From: DATBGZ01 sp963803115
Lineage (GTDB): Bacteria > Actinomycetota > Actinomycetes > Mycobacteriales > Micromonosporaceae
Length of the DNA stretch: 64,000 nucleotides
Assembly (NCBI GenBank): GCA_963803115.1
Contig: CAWDLN010000003.1
Span: 310,001 to 374,000, forward strand
Reading direction: 5' to 3'
The translations under genes and the position numbers were made by a program. The notes beneath the pieces are model-generated. The model saw only the letters and a program-made list of their open reading frames with translations. It made no database searches and had not been told where the DNA came from. Position 1 is the stretch's first letter; each line of letters starts with the position of its first letter. Below are positions 42,922-52,180 of this stretch, one piece after another.

Positions 42922-43821
42922 CTAAGCGTCCCACCATCGCAGGACCCGGAGCGCGCGGGCGGTGTTCCAACGACTGGCCCCGGGCGGCTCGAGCTGGAAC
43001 CACTGCCGCCCCGGGTAGGCGGAGTAGGTGGACCACCGGCCGTCCCGGCGACGCGCCCCCCGTACGACATCGACGGCATCGCGCAGCCGCTCGTCGCGAT
43101 CGGCATCGACCTGCGCGAAGTGCTCCAGACCCCGCAGCACGTCGAAGTGCCATTCGGGGAAGGCCGGGAATCGAGTGCTCCCACGGATGGCGACCGCACC
43201 GGTCCGATGCGACTTGTACAGCTTGTGGGCGAGGAAGAACTGGCGCCCTCCCCGCATCGAGTCGCCGACGTCGAGCCGACCGCCCGCCCGGGCATACGCG
43301 TCGAGTGCCTCCAGCGCCTGAATGCTGGTGTGGAAGGAACTGTGCTTTCGCTTGTCGGTGCGCGTCGCGCAGTTCCAGCCGCCGTCATCCAGCTGCTGGT
43401 CGAGGAGGTACCCGACCAGGTCTTCGAGGCGATCCGCTTGGTACCCGTGCGAACATGTGAGCCGCACGAGAATGGCGGTGATGCACGTTTCGGGCACCCG
43501 CCATCGCTCCTGCCACTGCCACAGCTGCTCGCAGCCTCGCCGTGCGGCAGCGTTGCCGGACGGGAGACCCAGCCACAGCAGGCGGAGCAGCGTGTAGGTC
43601 GTGGATGTCCACTTTGGAGAGTAGACGCCGTCGCCCCAACCGCCGTTGGGATTCTGAGCCGCCAACAGTCTGGCACCCCACCCCTGCATGGCGATCTTGC
43701 GTCGCTCCTTCGTCACCTGTGTTTCCGACGCGCCGGTCAGGTCCCTGAGCACGCGCCAGCGGATGGCCGGGTCGCCCTCGAGCAGCCACCGGAGAAGATC
43801 GCCGTCGACCACGGTCTCCAT
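42922..43821 (-). CDS. Alpha/alpha-toroid (terpenoid cyclase/prenyltransferase-like) repeat protein
   Basis: This 299-residue protein contains repeated QxxxGGW-like units seen in squalene-cyclase and prenyltransferase toroids: AAQNPNGGWGDGVYSP, LDQQLDDGGWNCATR, RGARRRDGRWSTYSA. The catalytic DxDD of cyclases is absent, so enzyme function is not indicated. The start (METVVDGDLLRWLLEGDPAIRWRVLRDL) is typical of uncharacterised actinobacterial proteins in this group. It is co-directional with the gene at 41927 and lies nine bases beyond the WYL regulator's stop, so all three may be one transcript. Confidence 0.72.
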   Translation of the reverse strand: METVVDGDLLRWLLEGDPAIRWRVLRDLTGASETQVTKERRKIAMQGWGARLLAAQNPNGGWGDGVYSPKWTSTTYTLLRLLWLGLPSGNAAARRGCEQLWQWQERWRVPETCITAILVRLTCSHGYQADRLEDLVGYLLDQQLDDGGWNCATRTDKRKHSSFHTSIQALEALDAYARAGGRLDVGDSMRGGRQFFLAHKLYKSHRTGAVAIRGSTRFPAFPEWHFDVLRGLEHFAQVDADRDERLRDAVDVVRGARRRDGRWSTYSAYPGRQWFQLEPPGASRWNTARALRVLRWWDA

Positions 43822-43830
43822 CCGGCCATC

Positions 43831-44790
43831 CTAGGCACGGACCGCGCGCCGGTAGCGGGCCGCGAGCGCGCGGAGATGTCGAGCGAGTTCCGGTGCGGAC
43901 GTGGGATCGATGCGAAAGTCCGCGTCGAGCATGCCCACATACACGGCAAGCATCGCGGGACTGTCCGAGCCGACCTCGATCACACAGGTGCTGTCGTCGA
44001 GCGGCTTGACGGTGATGGTGGACGGCAACCTCGTCGCGACCTGGTCCGCCGGGGCGAGCACCGTGACCCGAGCCCGGTAGCGCCAGGTCGCCGTGGCGAG
44101 CCCGAAAGCGACCCGCTCCGTGACCTCGGCTTCCGTGATGTCTCGTGGAGTGAACCGGGGTCCGGCCGGCGGCCGCAGTCCCATGCGATCGACGCGGAAC
44201 GTGCGCCAATCACGTCGGTCGATATCCCACGCGAGCAGGTACCACCGCCGACCGGCGTTGACCAGGCGATGGGGTTCGACGACCCGGACGCTGTCGTGGC
44301 CGCCGTGGGTCTCGTAGTCGAAGCGCAACCGTTCGTGGTCGCGACACGCGGCCGCGATCGCCGTCAATACATCGGCGTCGACCGATGGTCCGGAACCCGG
44401 GAGCGCCACCATTGTGGACGCCAAAGTGCCGACGCGGCGGCGAAGGCGGGACGGCAGCAACGGCTCGAGTTTGGCCAGGGCACGCACAGAGCTGTCCTCA
44501 ATCCCGGCCACCGTTCCCGCGGCCGCGGTCCGAAGCCCGATCGCCACGGCGACGGCCTCCTCGTCGTCGAGGAGCAGCGGCGGCAACGCGGCTCCCAATC
44601 CGAGCCGGTATCCGCCGGTGACGCCGGGCGCGGCGTCGACCGGATACCCCAGGCCTCGCAGCCGCTCCATGTCCTTGCGAACCGTACGGGTCGTCACTCC
44701 GAGCCGGTCGGCCAACTGCGGGCCCGACCAGTCTCGCCGCGACTGAAGCAGCGTCAGCAGCCGGAGCAGCCGCGCCGAGGTCTCTAACAT
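43831..44790 (-). CDS. WYL domain transcriptional regulator (DeoR-type HTH)
   Basis: This 319-residue regulator has an N-terminal helix-turn-helix (residues 1-60, LADRLGVTTRTVRKDMERLRGLGY), a middle helical region, and a WYL domain (HRLVNAGRRWYLLAWDIDRRDWRTFRVDRM at about residues 175-205) that senses ligands or nucleic acids. The family's C-terminal extension ends ARHLRALAARYRRA. It is divergent from the epoxide hydrolase with 62 bases between starts, so it probably controls that gene. Confidence 0.92.
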   Translation of the reverse strand: MLETSARLLRLLTLLQSRRDWSGPQLADRLGVTTRTVRKDMERLRGLGYPVDAAPGVTGGYRLGLGAALPPLLLDDEEAVAVAIGLRTAAAGTVAGIEDSSVRALAKLEPLLPSRLRRRVGTLASTMVALPGSGPSVDADVLTAIAAACRDHERLRFDYETHGGHDSVRVVEPHRLVNAGRRWYLLAWDIDRRDWRTFRVDRMGLRPPAGPRFTPRDITEAEVTERVAFGLATATWRYRARVTVLAPADQVATRLPSTITVKPLDDSTCVIEVGSDSPAMLAVYVGMLDADFRIDPTSAPELARHLRALAARYRRAVRA

Positions 44791-44852
44791 TCTTGAAGTC
44801 TAATCACGTATGCGGAGCGAACCGTTCCGCAGTGACGTCTACCGTCGACCAC

Positions 44853-46037
44853 ATGACGCCATTTCGAATCGACATCCCACAGGCCGACCTCGACGACTTG
44901 CGTTCCCGCTTGGCGAACACCCGCTGGCCCGCGCGGTCACCAGTGGACGACTGGAGCCGTGGTGTTCCGGTCGACTACCTCAGAAAACTGGCCGAGTACT
45001 GGGCCACCGGTTTCGATTGGCGCGCGCAGGAGGCATCGCTCAACGAGCTGCCCCAGTTCGTCACGGAGATCGACGGGCAGACCATTCATTTCTTCCACGT
45101 ACGGTCGCCCGAACCGGATGCGCTACCGCTGATCCTGACCCATGGCTGGCCAAGCTCGCCGGTCGAGTTCACCCGCATGATCGGCCCGCTCGTCGATCCA
45201 GGCGCCCACGGCGGAGACCCGGCGGACGCGTTCCACGTTGTACTTCCATCGCTTCCTGGGTACGGGTTCTCGAACCCCATCGGCCCGGCCGGATTCAACC
45301 TCTTCGGTGTCGCGAAGCAATGGACAACCCTGATGGAGGCGCTCGGCTACGAGCGGTACGTGGCGCAAGGGACGGACGTCGGTAGCGGCGTGGCCGGCAT
45401 GCTGCCGATGATCGCTCAGGACCGCGTGCTCGGCGTCCACCTCACCGGCACGCTGGCGGGGACCCCATTCGGTCCGGCCATTCCACTCGACGGCCTGGCC
45501 GATGACGACCGGGCCCGGGCCGAGCGGTTCAACGGTTTCCGCGACGATGGCCTTGGTTACCTGACACTGCAGGCGACCCGACCTCAGACGCTTGCCTACT
45601 CCTTGACCGACTCACCGGTCGGGCAGCTCGCCTGGATCGTCGAGAAGTTCCACGAGTGGACCGACCCGGCCGTCACCCTCCCCGACGAAGCCGTCGACCG
45701 TGACCAGCTGTTGACCAACGTCAGTATCTACTGGTTCACGGGGTCTGGCGCATCGACCGCTCACGCGAGCTACGACGGTATGCGCGCATGGCGGGCGTTC
45801 GCGGCGCAGCACGAATCCGGGGGCTTCCACGGTGACGACACTGGTCCGCCGACCGGGGTCGCGGTCTTCGCGGCGGACAGCGCGATCCGATCCCTGATGG
45901 ATCCGCACCACCGGATCGAGCACTGGTCGGAGTACGACCGCGGCGGCCACTTCGCGGCAATGGAGGTTCCTGACCTGCTGGTCAGCGACATCCGTACGTT
46001 CTGCCGGACCCTGCGTGGCGGCCCGTCCGAAGTGTGA
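44853..46037 (+). CDS. Epoxide hydrolase (alpha/beta hydrolase, EHN domain)
   Basis: This 394-residue enzyme opens with the epoxide hydrolase N-terminal domain (FRIDIPQADLDDLRSRLANTRWP), followed by an alpha/beta fold with LILTHGWPSSPVEF as oxyanion region, QGTDVGSGV with nucleophile Asp175 and DRGGHFAAME with catalytic His366. It hydrates epoxides to diols in the cytoplasm, often of xenobiotic or fatty origin; the natural substrate is unknown. I chose ATG 44853 because it starts directly at the EHN domain. It is divergent from the WYL regulator. Confidence 0.92.
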   Translation: MTPFRIDIPQADLDDLRSRLANTRWPARSPVDDWSRGVPVDYLRKLAEYWATGFDWRAQEASLNELPQFVTEIDGQTIHFFHVRSPEPDALPLILTHGWPSSPVEFTRMIGPLVDPGAHGGDPADAFHVVLPSLPGYGFSNPIGPAGFNLFGVAKQWTTLMEALGYERYVAQGTDVGSGVAGMLPMIAQDRVLGVHLTGTLAGTPFGPAIPLDGLADDDRARAERFNGFRDDGLGYLTLQATRPQTLAYSLTDSPVGQLAWIVEKFHEWTDPAVTLPDEAVDRDQLLTNVSIYWFTGSGASTAHASYDGMRAWRAFAAQHESGGFHGDDTGPPTGVAVFAADSAIRSLMDPHHRIEHWSEYDRGGHFAAMEVPDLLVSDIRTFCRTLRGGPSEV

Positions 46038-46118
46038 CGTGTCTCCCCTCACGCCATCGGTGAATCGACGTTAGGGTCAGATCCGATTCGCCCTCACTGA
46101 TGCGATTGGCAGGCCGGC

Positions 46119-47948
46119 GTGAACGACAGTCCTGAGTGGTCTACCCGCACGTTCGGCAACGAGGATCGCCTGCCCCGAGTGCCACTGCCCACGTTGGACG
46201 CGAGCTGCGACCGGTTCCTCGAGTGGTGCGCGCCGTTGTTGACCGCGGAGCAGTTGGCCGAGACCGAGGCGGCGGTCGCGGCCTTCCGGGCGCCGGACGG
46301 GCCCGGGCCTCGCCTGCATGCGGCACTCGAGGAGCACAACAACGGCCCCGGAGTGCGTAGCTGGCTGGACCGGTTCTGGGCCCGGCGCTACCTTGGCCGG
46401 CGCGACCGGATCGCCCTCAATGCGAACTTCTACTACCTGTTCCGGGAGGCGCCAGAGGACCAGGGCAAGGGCCAGGTCGATCGGGCCGCCGGACTCATCG
46501 CGTCCGCATTGGACTACAAACGTCGCCTGGACCGGGAGGAGATCCCACCCATCATCCAACGCGGGCAGGCGCTGTCGATGGTGCAGAACACGTTCCTGTT
46601 CTCCGAGACGCGCATTCCCAGCCCGGTCCAGGACACAGTTCGGGTGCCGTACAGCGATGAGTGGCCGGGACCGTCCCGGTTCCGGCACATCGTGGTGATG
46701 GTGAACGGGCGGATGTTCTGGATGGAGGTGCTCGGACCGGATGGCACGCCGTTCACATTGGACGAACTCGCCGACGGACTCCGGGACGTGCTCAAGGCCG
46801 GCTCGCAGCGGGCCGAACCGGACACCTCGGTCGGGCAGCTGACGACGAAGGCCCGCGCCGAGTGGGCGGCGAGCCGGGACATGCTGCGCAACCACCACCC
46901 CAACAACGCCGCGGCCCTCGAAACCATCGAGTCGGCGCTGTTTCTCGTGTGCCTCGACGAGATCGCCCCGGCGGATACCCTCATCGCCTGCGACAACCTG
47001 CTGCACGGTGACAGCAGCAACCGCTACTTCGACAAGGCGTTGTCCTTCATCGTTTTCGCCGATGGCACGGCCGGCATCAACGTCGAGCACTGCGGCCTCG
47101 ATGGGACGACCATCCTTGGGCTCGTCGACACGATGCTAAGCACCTCGGCCGCCGAACAGTCCGCCCGGTCTGGTGCTCGATCCCAGGGCACGCCCACCAG
47201 CGCGGAGGTGGTGTTCGTGCTCGACGCCGCCCTGCGGGTCGACATCGCCGCCGCGGCGGCCTCGTTCCGCGACTTTGCGGAGAACACGGCGAGCGCCGAA
47301 GTGTCCATTGCGGACTTTGGCAACGACCGGGCCAAGGCTCTTCGTGTCTCACCCGATGCCTTTGCACAGATGGCATTCCAGCTCGCCCATCAACGCGCGA
47401 AGGGCTTTGTCGGGGCGACCTACGAGTCGATCGCGACCCGGCATTGGCAAAACGGCCGCACCGAGGCGATGCGGGTCGTCACTCCCGAGGTGCTGCGGTT
47501 CGTCGCCGCGATGCAGGACCCGTCAGCGGATGCGGCCGCCCGGCGGGCCGCGTTCCGGGCCGCCGCCGAGAAGCACGTCCAGCGAGCCAGGGAATGCCAG
47601 GCCGGCAACGCTCCCGAGCAGCATCTGTGGGAGCTCTTGCTCATCCAGAACCGCCAGGGAGCTGAGCTGGGCGTGCCCGAAACGCCGGCGCTGTACAGCA
47701 CGTCGGGTTGGCTCGTGATGCGCGACGACTACCTCAGTACGAGTTCCGCGCCCTCGTCCCACGTCGTCTCGTTCGGCTTCGGCTCGACCAGCAGCCACTG
47801 CATCGGCGTGGCGTACGCCCTGATGCCGGACGGCTTCTACTGCTACCTGAGCACGCCGCGAGCGGTCGCCGAGCAGATGTACCGTTTCGCCGACGAGCTG
47901 CGGGCCGCGGTGCGCGAGCTCGAGGAACTGCTCGAGAGCGAGGCCTGA
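46119..47948 (+). CDS. Choline/carnitine O-acyltransferase family protein
   Basis: This 609-residue protein matches PF00755. The N-terminus reads LPRVPLPTLDASCDRFLEW as in eukaryotic members, catalytic His324 lies in GINVEHCGLDGTT, and the distal signatures STSGW and SFGFGSTSSHCIGVAY correspond to the carnitine/choline-site motifs. These enzymes transfer acyl groups between CoA and a hydroxyl acceptor such as carnitine. Bacterial members are much less common than eukaryotic ones. The GTG start at 46119 is 18 residues before the first conserved segment. Acceptor identity is unknown. Confidence 0.9.
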   Translation: MNDSPEWSTRTFGNEDRLPRVPLPTLDASCDRFLEWCAPLLTAEQLAETEAAVAAFRAPDGPGPRLHAALEEHNNGPGVRSWLDRFWARRYLGRRDRIALNANFYYLFREAPEDQGKGQVDRAAGLIASALDYKRRLDREEIPPIIQRGQALSMVQNTFLFSETRIPSPVQDTVRVPYSDEWPGPSRFRHIVVMVNGRMFWMEVLGPDGTPFTLDELADGLRDVLKAGSQRAEPDTSVGQLTTKARAEWAASRDMLRNHHPNNAAALETIESALFLVCLDEIAPADTLIACDNLLHGDSSNRYFDKALSFIVFADGTAGINVEHCGLDGTTILGLVDTMLSTSAAEQSARSGARSQGTPTSAEVVFVLDAALRVDIAAAAASFRDFAENTASAEVSIADFGNDRAKALRVSPDAFAQMAFQLAHQRAKGFVGATYESIATRHWQNGRTEAMRVVTPEVLRFVAAMQDPSADAAARRAAFRAAAEKHVQRARECQAGNAPEQHLWELLLIQNRQGAELGVPETPALYSTSGWLVMRDDYLSTSSAPSSHVVSFGFGSTSSHCIGVAYALMPDGFYCYLSTPRAVAEQMYRFADELRAAVRELEELLESEA

Positions 47949-47955
47949 ACCCGAT

Positions 47956-49185
47956 TCAGAATGGTTCGTCGGCCGAGTAGACCGTACGGCCATCGATCCA
48001 AACCCGCCGCACGGCCGCGCGGAGTTTGTCGCCACCGTGCGGAATGAGATCGCAGACGTCGCCGGCGAACATCGTGAGGTCGGCCCGCTTGCCGACCTCG
48101 ATCGTACCGAGCTCGCCGGCCACGCCGCACAGCTCGGCGGCCGCGCCGGTGGCCGCGTGTATGGCTTGAAGCGGAGACAGTCCACACTCGACCATCAGGC
48201 GCAGCTCGTCGAGATTGTTGCCGTGCGGTCCCACGCCCGAGTCCGTACCCATGGCTATCTTCACACCCGCGGAGATGGCCCGGCGTACGGCTTCGGTGTG
48301 CACCTGCAGGACCATGCGAGCCTTCTCAATCGACTCAGGTGTCAACGCCGCTCCCTGGTCGACCATGGCCAGCACCGCGCGCGGTGCGGCGAGAGTCGGC
48401 ACGAGCCACGCGCCGCGGCTGATCATCAGCTCCATGCCCTCGTCATCGAGGTAGATACCATGTTCGATGGAACGTACGCCGTTGCGTACCGCCGCTTTGA
48501 TCCCTTCGGCCGCCTGGGCATGTGACATCACGTACAGCCCACCGGCAGTCGCCTCGGCAACCATCTCCGCGATCTCGTCGTCGCGGAAATGGCCGTGTCG
48601 CGGGTCGTCTCGAGGTGACAGCACTCCACCCGACGTCATGATCTTCAGCACGTCGGCGCCGGCCCGGATCACCTCACGCGCCTTTCGTCGAACCTCGGCG
48701 GGACCGTCGCAGATCCCTGAGGGTAGGCCCGGGTAGTCGAGGCCGAGCGAAAGCCCGCACACCATCCAGTCGTCGGCGTGACCACCGGTCTGTGACAGCG
48801 GCGCGATCGAAATTTGCATCCGCGGGCCAACGGTGAGCCCGCGGCGAACTGCCTCCGCAACGCCCAGGTCGGCGCCGCCGGCGTCCCGCACCGAGGTGAT
48901 GCCGCACTCCACAGTGGTGCGCAGGTTGGCGGCCGCCTCGAAGAAGCGCAATGAGAATGGAGTGCCCAGGAACTTGAGCAGATCGACGCCGGACATCATG
49001 ACGTGCGTATGGCAATCGAACAGTCCGGGCACGAGGGTCGCGCCGCTCGCGCCGATGACCTCATCGCCATCCAGGCCGGTGCCGACGGCGACGATCCGCG
49101 CATCCTCGAAGGCAACGTCCGCAGTCGCGGGCTCCGCGCCCGTACCGTCGACGACCAGGCCGCCCGCGATCAGTGTGCGTGTCAT
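47956..49185 (-). CDS. Amidohydrolase (imidazolonepropionase-like / Xaa-Pro dipeptidase-like)
   Basis: This 409-residue metal-dependent hydrolase has an N-terminal LVPGLFDCHTHVMMSGVDL with the His-x-His metal site, a Lys in GADVLKIMTSGG that is normally carboxylated, His in YVMSHAQA and SIEHGIYLDD, and Asp in IAMGTDSGVG. The C-terminal small beta domain reads GTIEVGKRADLTMFAGD. These features fit the group containing prolidase-like Sgx9260 enzymes that cleave N-acyl or Xaa-Pro substrates. It converges on the acyltransferase gene. ATG 49185 (MTRTLIAGGLVVDG) is the start. Confidence 0.88.
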   Translation of the reverse strand: MTRTLIAGGLVVDGTGAEPATADVAFEDARIVAVGTGLDGDEVIGASGATLVPGLFDCHTHVMMSGVDLLKFLGTPFSLRFFEAAANLRTTVECGITSVRDAGGADLGVAEAVRRGLTVGPRMQISIAPLSQTGGHADDWMVCGLSLGLDYPGLPSGICDGPAEVRRKAREVIRAGADVLKIMTSGGVLSPRDDPRHGHFRDDEIAEMVAEATAGGLYVMSHAQAAEGIKAAVRNGVRSIEHGIYLDDEGMELMISRGAWLVPTLAAPRAVLAMVDQGAALTPESIEKARMVLQVHTEAVRRAISAGVKIAMGTDSGVGPHGNNLDELRLMVECGLSPLQAIHAATGAAAELCGVAGELGTIEVGKRADLTMFAGDVCDLIPHGGDKLRAAVRRVWIDGRTVYSADEPF

Positions 49186-49256
49186 GGGGTCTGAGGCTAA
49201 CGAAGGATAGGCTCGGATGGGATAGGCGACCACCGGAGAGAGCGGAGGGTCGGCCG

Positions 49257-50168
49257 ATGGGCATGGCGATCGAGATCGACGGACTCGTCAAGCGGTACGG
49301 CCGCAAGCTGGCCGTCGATGAGGTGTCGCTCTCGGTCGCCGAGGGCGAGGCATTCGGCTACGTCGGGCCGAATGGCGCCGGCAAGACGACCACCATCAGA
49401 TGCATGCTCGGCCTCATCCGGCCGACCGCGGGGCGGGTGCGCATCCTTGGGCGCGACGTGGCGTCTGACCTCAGCGCGGCGCTGTCCGAGGTTGGTCATC
49501 TCCCCGGCGAGTTCGGGCTGTGGCCACAGATGACCGGCGCCGACTGTCTCGACTACCTCGGCGCGTTGCAGCGGCGGCCGCCCGTGCGGCAGCGGGAGTT
49601 GTGTGACCGGCTGGAAATGTCCCACGCCGACCTGCGGCGTCAGGTCCGGCTGTATTCGCGCGGAATGAAGCAGAAGATCGGCATCATCCAAGCGTTCCAG
49701 CACGAGCCCCGCGCGCTGGTGCTCGATGAACCGACCGAAGGTCTCGACCCGGTCATGAAAGAACGGTTCGTTGCACTGCTTGCCGAGCACCGAATGGCGG
49801 GCGGAACCACCTTCCTGTCCTCCCACATTCTTTCCGAGGTGGAGGAGACGACCGATCGGGTGGCGGTGCTCAAGGCGGGCCGTATTGCGCGCGTCGGGGC
49901 GACCGCTGACCTCACGGGCGAACGCCCGATCCATTGCATGCTCGTGCTCAAGGAACCGCTCGTCGACGCCACCACCCTTGACTTGGAGGGCGTCTCGGAA
50001 CTGGACGGCGATGGTTTGATCTACCGCTTCGAGTTCCGGGGTGACATGGAGCCACTCATGCGGCGGCTCGGTGTCCTGGCGGTGCAGGAATTCTTGGCCG
50101 AGCCCGAGCATCTCGCCGAATCGTTCTTCGAGATCTACGGCGAAGCCGAGCAGGAGCGAACACGGTGA
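49257..50168 (+). CDS. ABC transporter ATP-binding protein (ABC-2 exporter)
   Basis: This 303-residue ATPase has Walker A GPNGAGKTTT, Q-loop region GLWPQMTG, signature YSRGMKQKIGI, Walker B ALVLDEPTEGLD and H-loop SSHILSE. The C-terminal extension of about 90 residues is typical of drug- or lipid-export ATPases. GCGGAGGG precedes ATG 49257. It overlaps by four bases with the permease gene at 50165, so the two subunits are translationally coupled. The substrate is unknown. Confidence 0.93.
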   Translation: MGMAIEIDGLVKRYGRKLAVDEVSLSVAEGEAFGYVGPNGAGKTTTIRCMLGLIRPTAGRVRILGRDVASDLSAALSEVGHLPGEFGLWPQMTGADCLDYLGALQRRPPVRQRELCDRLEMSHADLRRQVRLYSRGMKQKIGIIQAFQHEPRALVLDEPTEGLDPVMKERFVALLAEHRMAGGTTFLSSHILSEVEETTDRVAVLKAGRIARVGATADLTGERPIHCMLVLKEPLVDATTLDLEGVSELDGDGLIYRFEFRGDMEPLMRRLGVLAVQEFLAEPEHLAESFFEIYGEAEQERTR

Positions 50169-50968
50169 GCATGATCGTGCTGCGGCACACGCTGTGGCAG
50201 GTGCGCCGCCCGTTGGGCGTGCTCGCTCTCGGCGCCGGGGCCTTCTTCTACCTGGTGTTGTACGCCTCGTCGTCGTTTCTCGAGACGGCGCCCAGCATCC
50301 CCTTCTTCCAAACGCCGCCCAAGGCCCTGACGGCTTTTCTCGGTGGCTCGGCCAACTTCTTCAGCGCTGCCGGATGGCTCAGCACCGGCATGACCCACCC
50401 GGTCACGCTCTCCCTCATGACTTCGGCGGCGCTGCTGGTCGCGGCCGGGTCGGTGGCCACCGAGGTCGAGCGCGGCACCATCGATCTGGAACTCACCCGA
50501 CCCGTCGGTCGCCTTCCGTTCCTGTTCGCCAAGGCGCTCGCCTCGATCGTGGCCGTGACCGCCGTCGAGGCGGGAGGCCTGGTCGGCGTCCTGATCGCTC
50601 GGCAGACCATCAGTGGCGTACAAACGCTCTCAGCCGGATCCGCAGTACGCGCCTTCACCGGCTCGTGGCTGGTCTTCGTCGGCGTCGCCATGGTCGGCAT
50701 GCTGGTCTCGGCTCGATCGAGCCTGCGCGGCCGGGCGATCGGCATCACCGTCGGCATCGTGGTCGCGTGGTTTTTCATGAACTTCATCGCGCTGCTCATC
50801 GACGGCATCAGCGGCCTGCGCTACGCCTCGCCGTTCCACTATTTCCAGCCGGCGGACCTGCTTGCGGGCACCGAGTCACGAACCGACGTGTTGGTCCTGG
50901 CGGCGGTCGCGGTGGTCGCATTGATCTCGGCCGCCGCGTCGTTTACCCGGCGCGACCTCACCCGCTGA
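50165..50968 (+). CDS. ABC-2 type transporter permease
   Basis: This 267-residue membrane protein has six predicted helices and the family pattern VATEVERGTIDLELTRPVGRLPFLFAKAL, which marks ABC-2 export permeases (ABC2_membrane_2/3 style). It ends with a charged RRDLTR tail. The GTG start overlaps the ATPase stop. Together with the ATPase it forms an exporter; no regulator gene is adjacent. Confidence 0.88.
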   Translation: MSMIVLRHTLWQVRRPLGVLALGAGAFFYLVLYASSSFLETAPSIPFFQTPPKALTAFLGGSANFFSAAGWLSTGMTHPVTLSLMTSAALLVAAGSVATEVERGTIDLELTRPVGRLPFLFAKALASIVAVTAVEAGGLVGVLIARQTISGVQTLSAGSAVRAFTGSWLVFVGVAMVGMLVSARSSLRGRAIGITVGIVVAWFFMNFIALLIDGISGLRYASPFHYFQPADLLAGTESRTDVLVLAAVAVVALISAAASFTRRDLTR

Positions 50969-51117
50969 ACCTCGGTCAGTGGCAGGCCGCGGCTCACGGT
51001 CTCTGCGCGTTCGCAGTTGAGTGTCGCGCCGTCCGAACCTCGAACGGAGCACTGACTGGTGCGACCGGGCGACCCCGACCAGCGCCGCCGATCGATGACC
51101 TTCGCTATGGTCCGCGA

Positions 51118-51987
51118 ATGCCCTCACATCTTCATGAGGTCCTCATTGAAATGTTTCGGGAACGACCCGAGCTGGCGGCGGAGCTGCTCGTCGACGCACT
51201 CGGAGTGGGCGTTCCTGCCTTCCACCGTGTCCACGTCGCGTCGGCAGATCTCAATGACATCGCGCCGACGGAGTACCGAGCTGACCTCGTCGTGACATTT
51301 ATGGATGGCGACCAACCGGTTCTGGCAGTTGTCGTCGAGGCCCAAATGCGGGCCGACAAAAGGAAACGGCGCAGCTGGCCAGCGTACGTCGCGACTCTCT
51401 ACGCCCGACTTGGTTGCCCGGTCGCCCTACTTGTCGTGTGTGCAACCCCAGGTGTCGCGGTCTGGTGCTCCGCACCGATCACCGTCGGCCCAAGGTTCAC
51501 CCTTGTTCCCTTGGTGGTCGGCCCAGACGAGGTCCCAACGATTACTGACCCTGCCGTGGCAGCGCTTCGCCCGGAGCTCGCCGTGATGTCCGCCATGGCC
51601 CACGGAGCCCAGGAGCGTGACCAGAAGTTGATCTTTGAGGCGCTATTGTCGGCATTGAACGCTTTAGATCATGCGCACGCACATCTGTATGCTGACATCG
51701 TGCTCACGGTGCTGCCGGCGGCAGCTCGGGACTACCTGGAGATATTGATGACGACCGCGACCCACACTTACCAGAGCGACTTCGCCCGTCGCTACTTCGC
51801 CGAGGGCGAGGCCAGAGGTGAGGCTAGGGGTGAGGCTCGGGCCGTGCTTGCCTTGCTCAGCGCCCGCAATGTGGTGGTGTCTGACGACGTTCGCGCGCGC
51901 ATCATCGCCTGTGCAGACCTTGATCAGCTGGAACGTTGGGTCGTTCGCGCCGCGACGGCCACGGTCGTCGACGACCTCTTTTCCTGA
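51118..51987 (+). CDS. PD-(D/E)XK-like nuclease-fold protein, unknown
   Basis: In this 289-residue protein the N-terminal half has the order RADLVVTF (Asp56) then LAVVVEAQ (Glu74, Gln76), which matches the D...ExQ variant of the PD-(D/E)XK nuclease fold, as in Rpn-like proteins. The rest is helical, with a short GEARGEARGEARA repeat near residues 229-241. Similar proteins are abundant and uncharacterised in Frankia and relatives, from memory. Nothing nearby suggests a mobile element. ATG 51118 is chosen because the family-like region begins at residue 4. Confidence 0.6.
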   Translation: MPSHLHEVLIEMFRERPELAAELLVDALGVGVPAFHRVHVASADLNDIAPTEYRADLVVTFMDGDQPVLAVVVEAQMRADKRKRRSWPAYVATLYARLGCPVALLVVCATPGVAVWCSAPITVGPRFTLVPLVVGPDEVPTITDPAVAALRPELAVMSAMAHGAQERDQKLIFEALLSALNALDHAHAHLYADIVLTVLPAAARDYLEILMTTATHTYQSDFARRYFAEGEARGEARGEARAVLALLSARNVVVSDDVRARIIACADLDQLERWVVRAATATVVDDLFS

Positions 51988-52106
51988 CGCACGGTCGCTC
52001 ATCTGCTAATCCGAGAGTCTTATGTGGACGATCCCGAGAACCACTGAGCGGGCACTGGACTGGGCCGGGCCGCAACCATGTACGAGATTCGGATCGCTTG
52101 TTTGGG

Positions 52107-52180
52107 TGCCCCCGGTGGGATTCGAACCCACACTGGCGGAGGTTTGAGCTCCGTGGCTCTGCCGGTTGGCCTACGGGGAC
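52107..52180 (-). tRNA. tRNA with CAA anticodon and short (class I) variable loop
   Basis: The minus strand folds into a full cloverleaf: acceptor GTCCCCG pairs with CGGGGGC (one G-T), D stem GGC/GCC, anticodon stem CGGAG/CTCCG around the loop CTCAAAC, a five-base variable loop, and T arm GTGGG-TTCGAAT-CCCAC. The anticodon is CAA, which reads the leucine codon UUG. Leucine tRNAs normally have a long variable arm, which is absent. CCA is not encoded. The gene is antisense to pdtaR, which starts 159 bases away. Confidence 0.85.

Noticed and set aside
43120..44787. Long plus-strand open frame over the toroid and WYL genes
   Set aside because: It is an antisense shadow typical of GC-rich DNA; the minus-strand genes have clear family motifs.
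51118..51987. Transposase annotation for the PD-(D/E)XK-like protein
   Set aside because: No terminal inverted repeats, target duplication or other mobile genes flank it.
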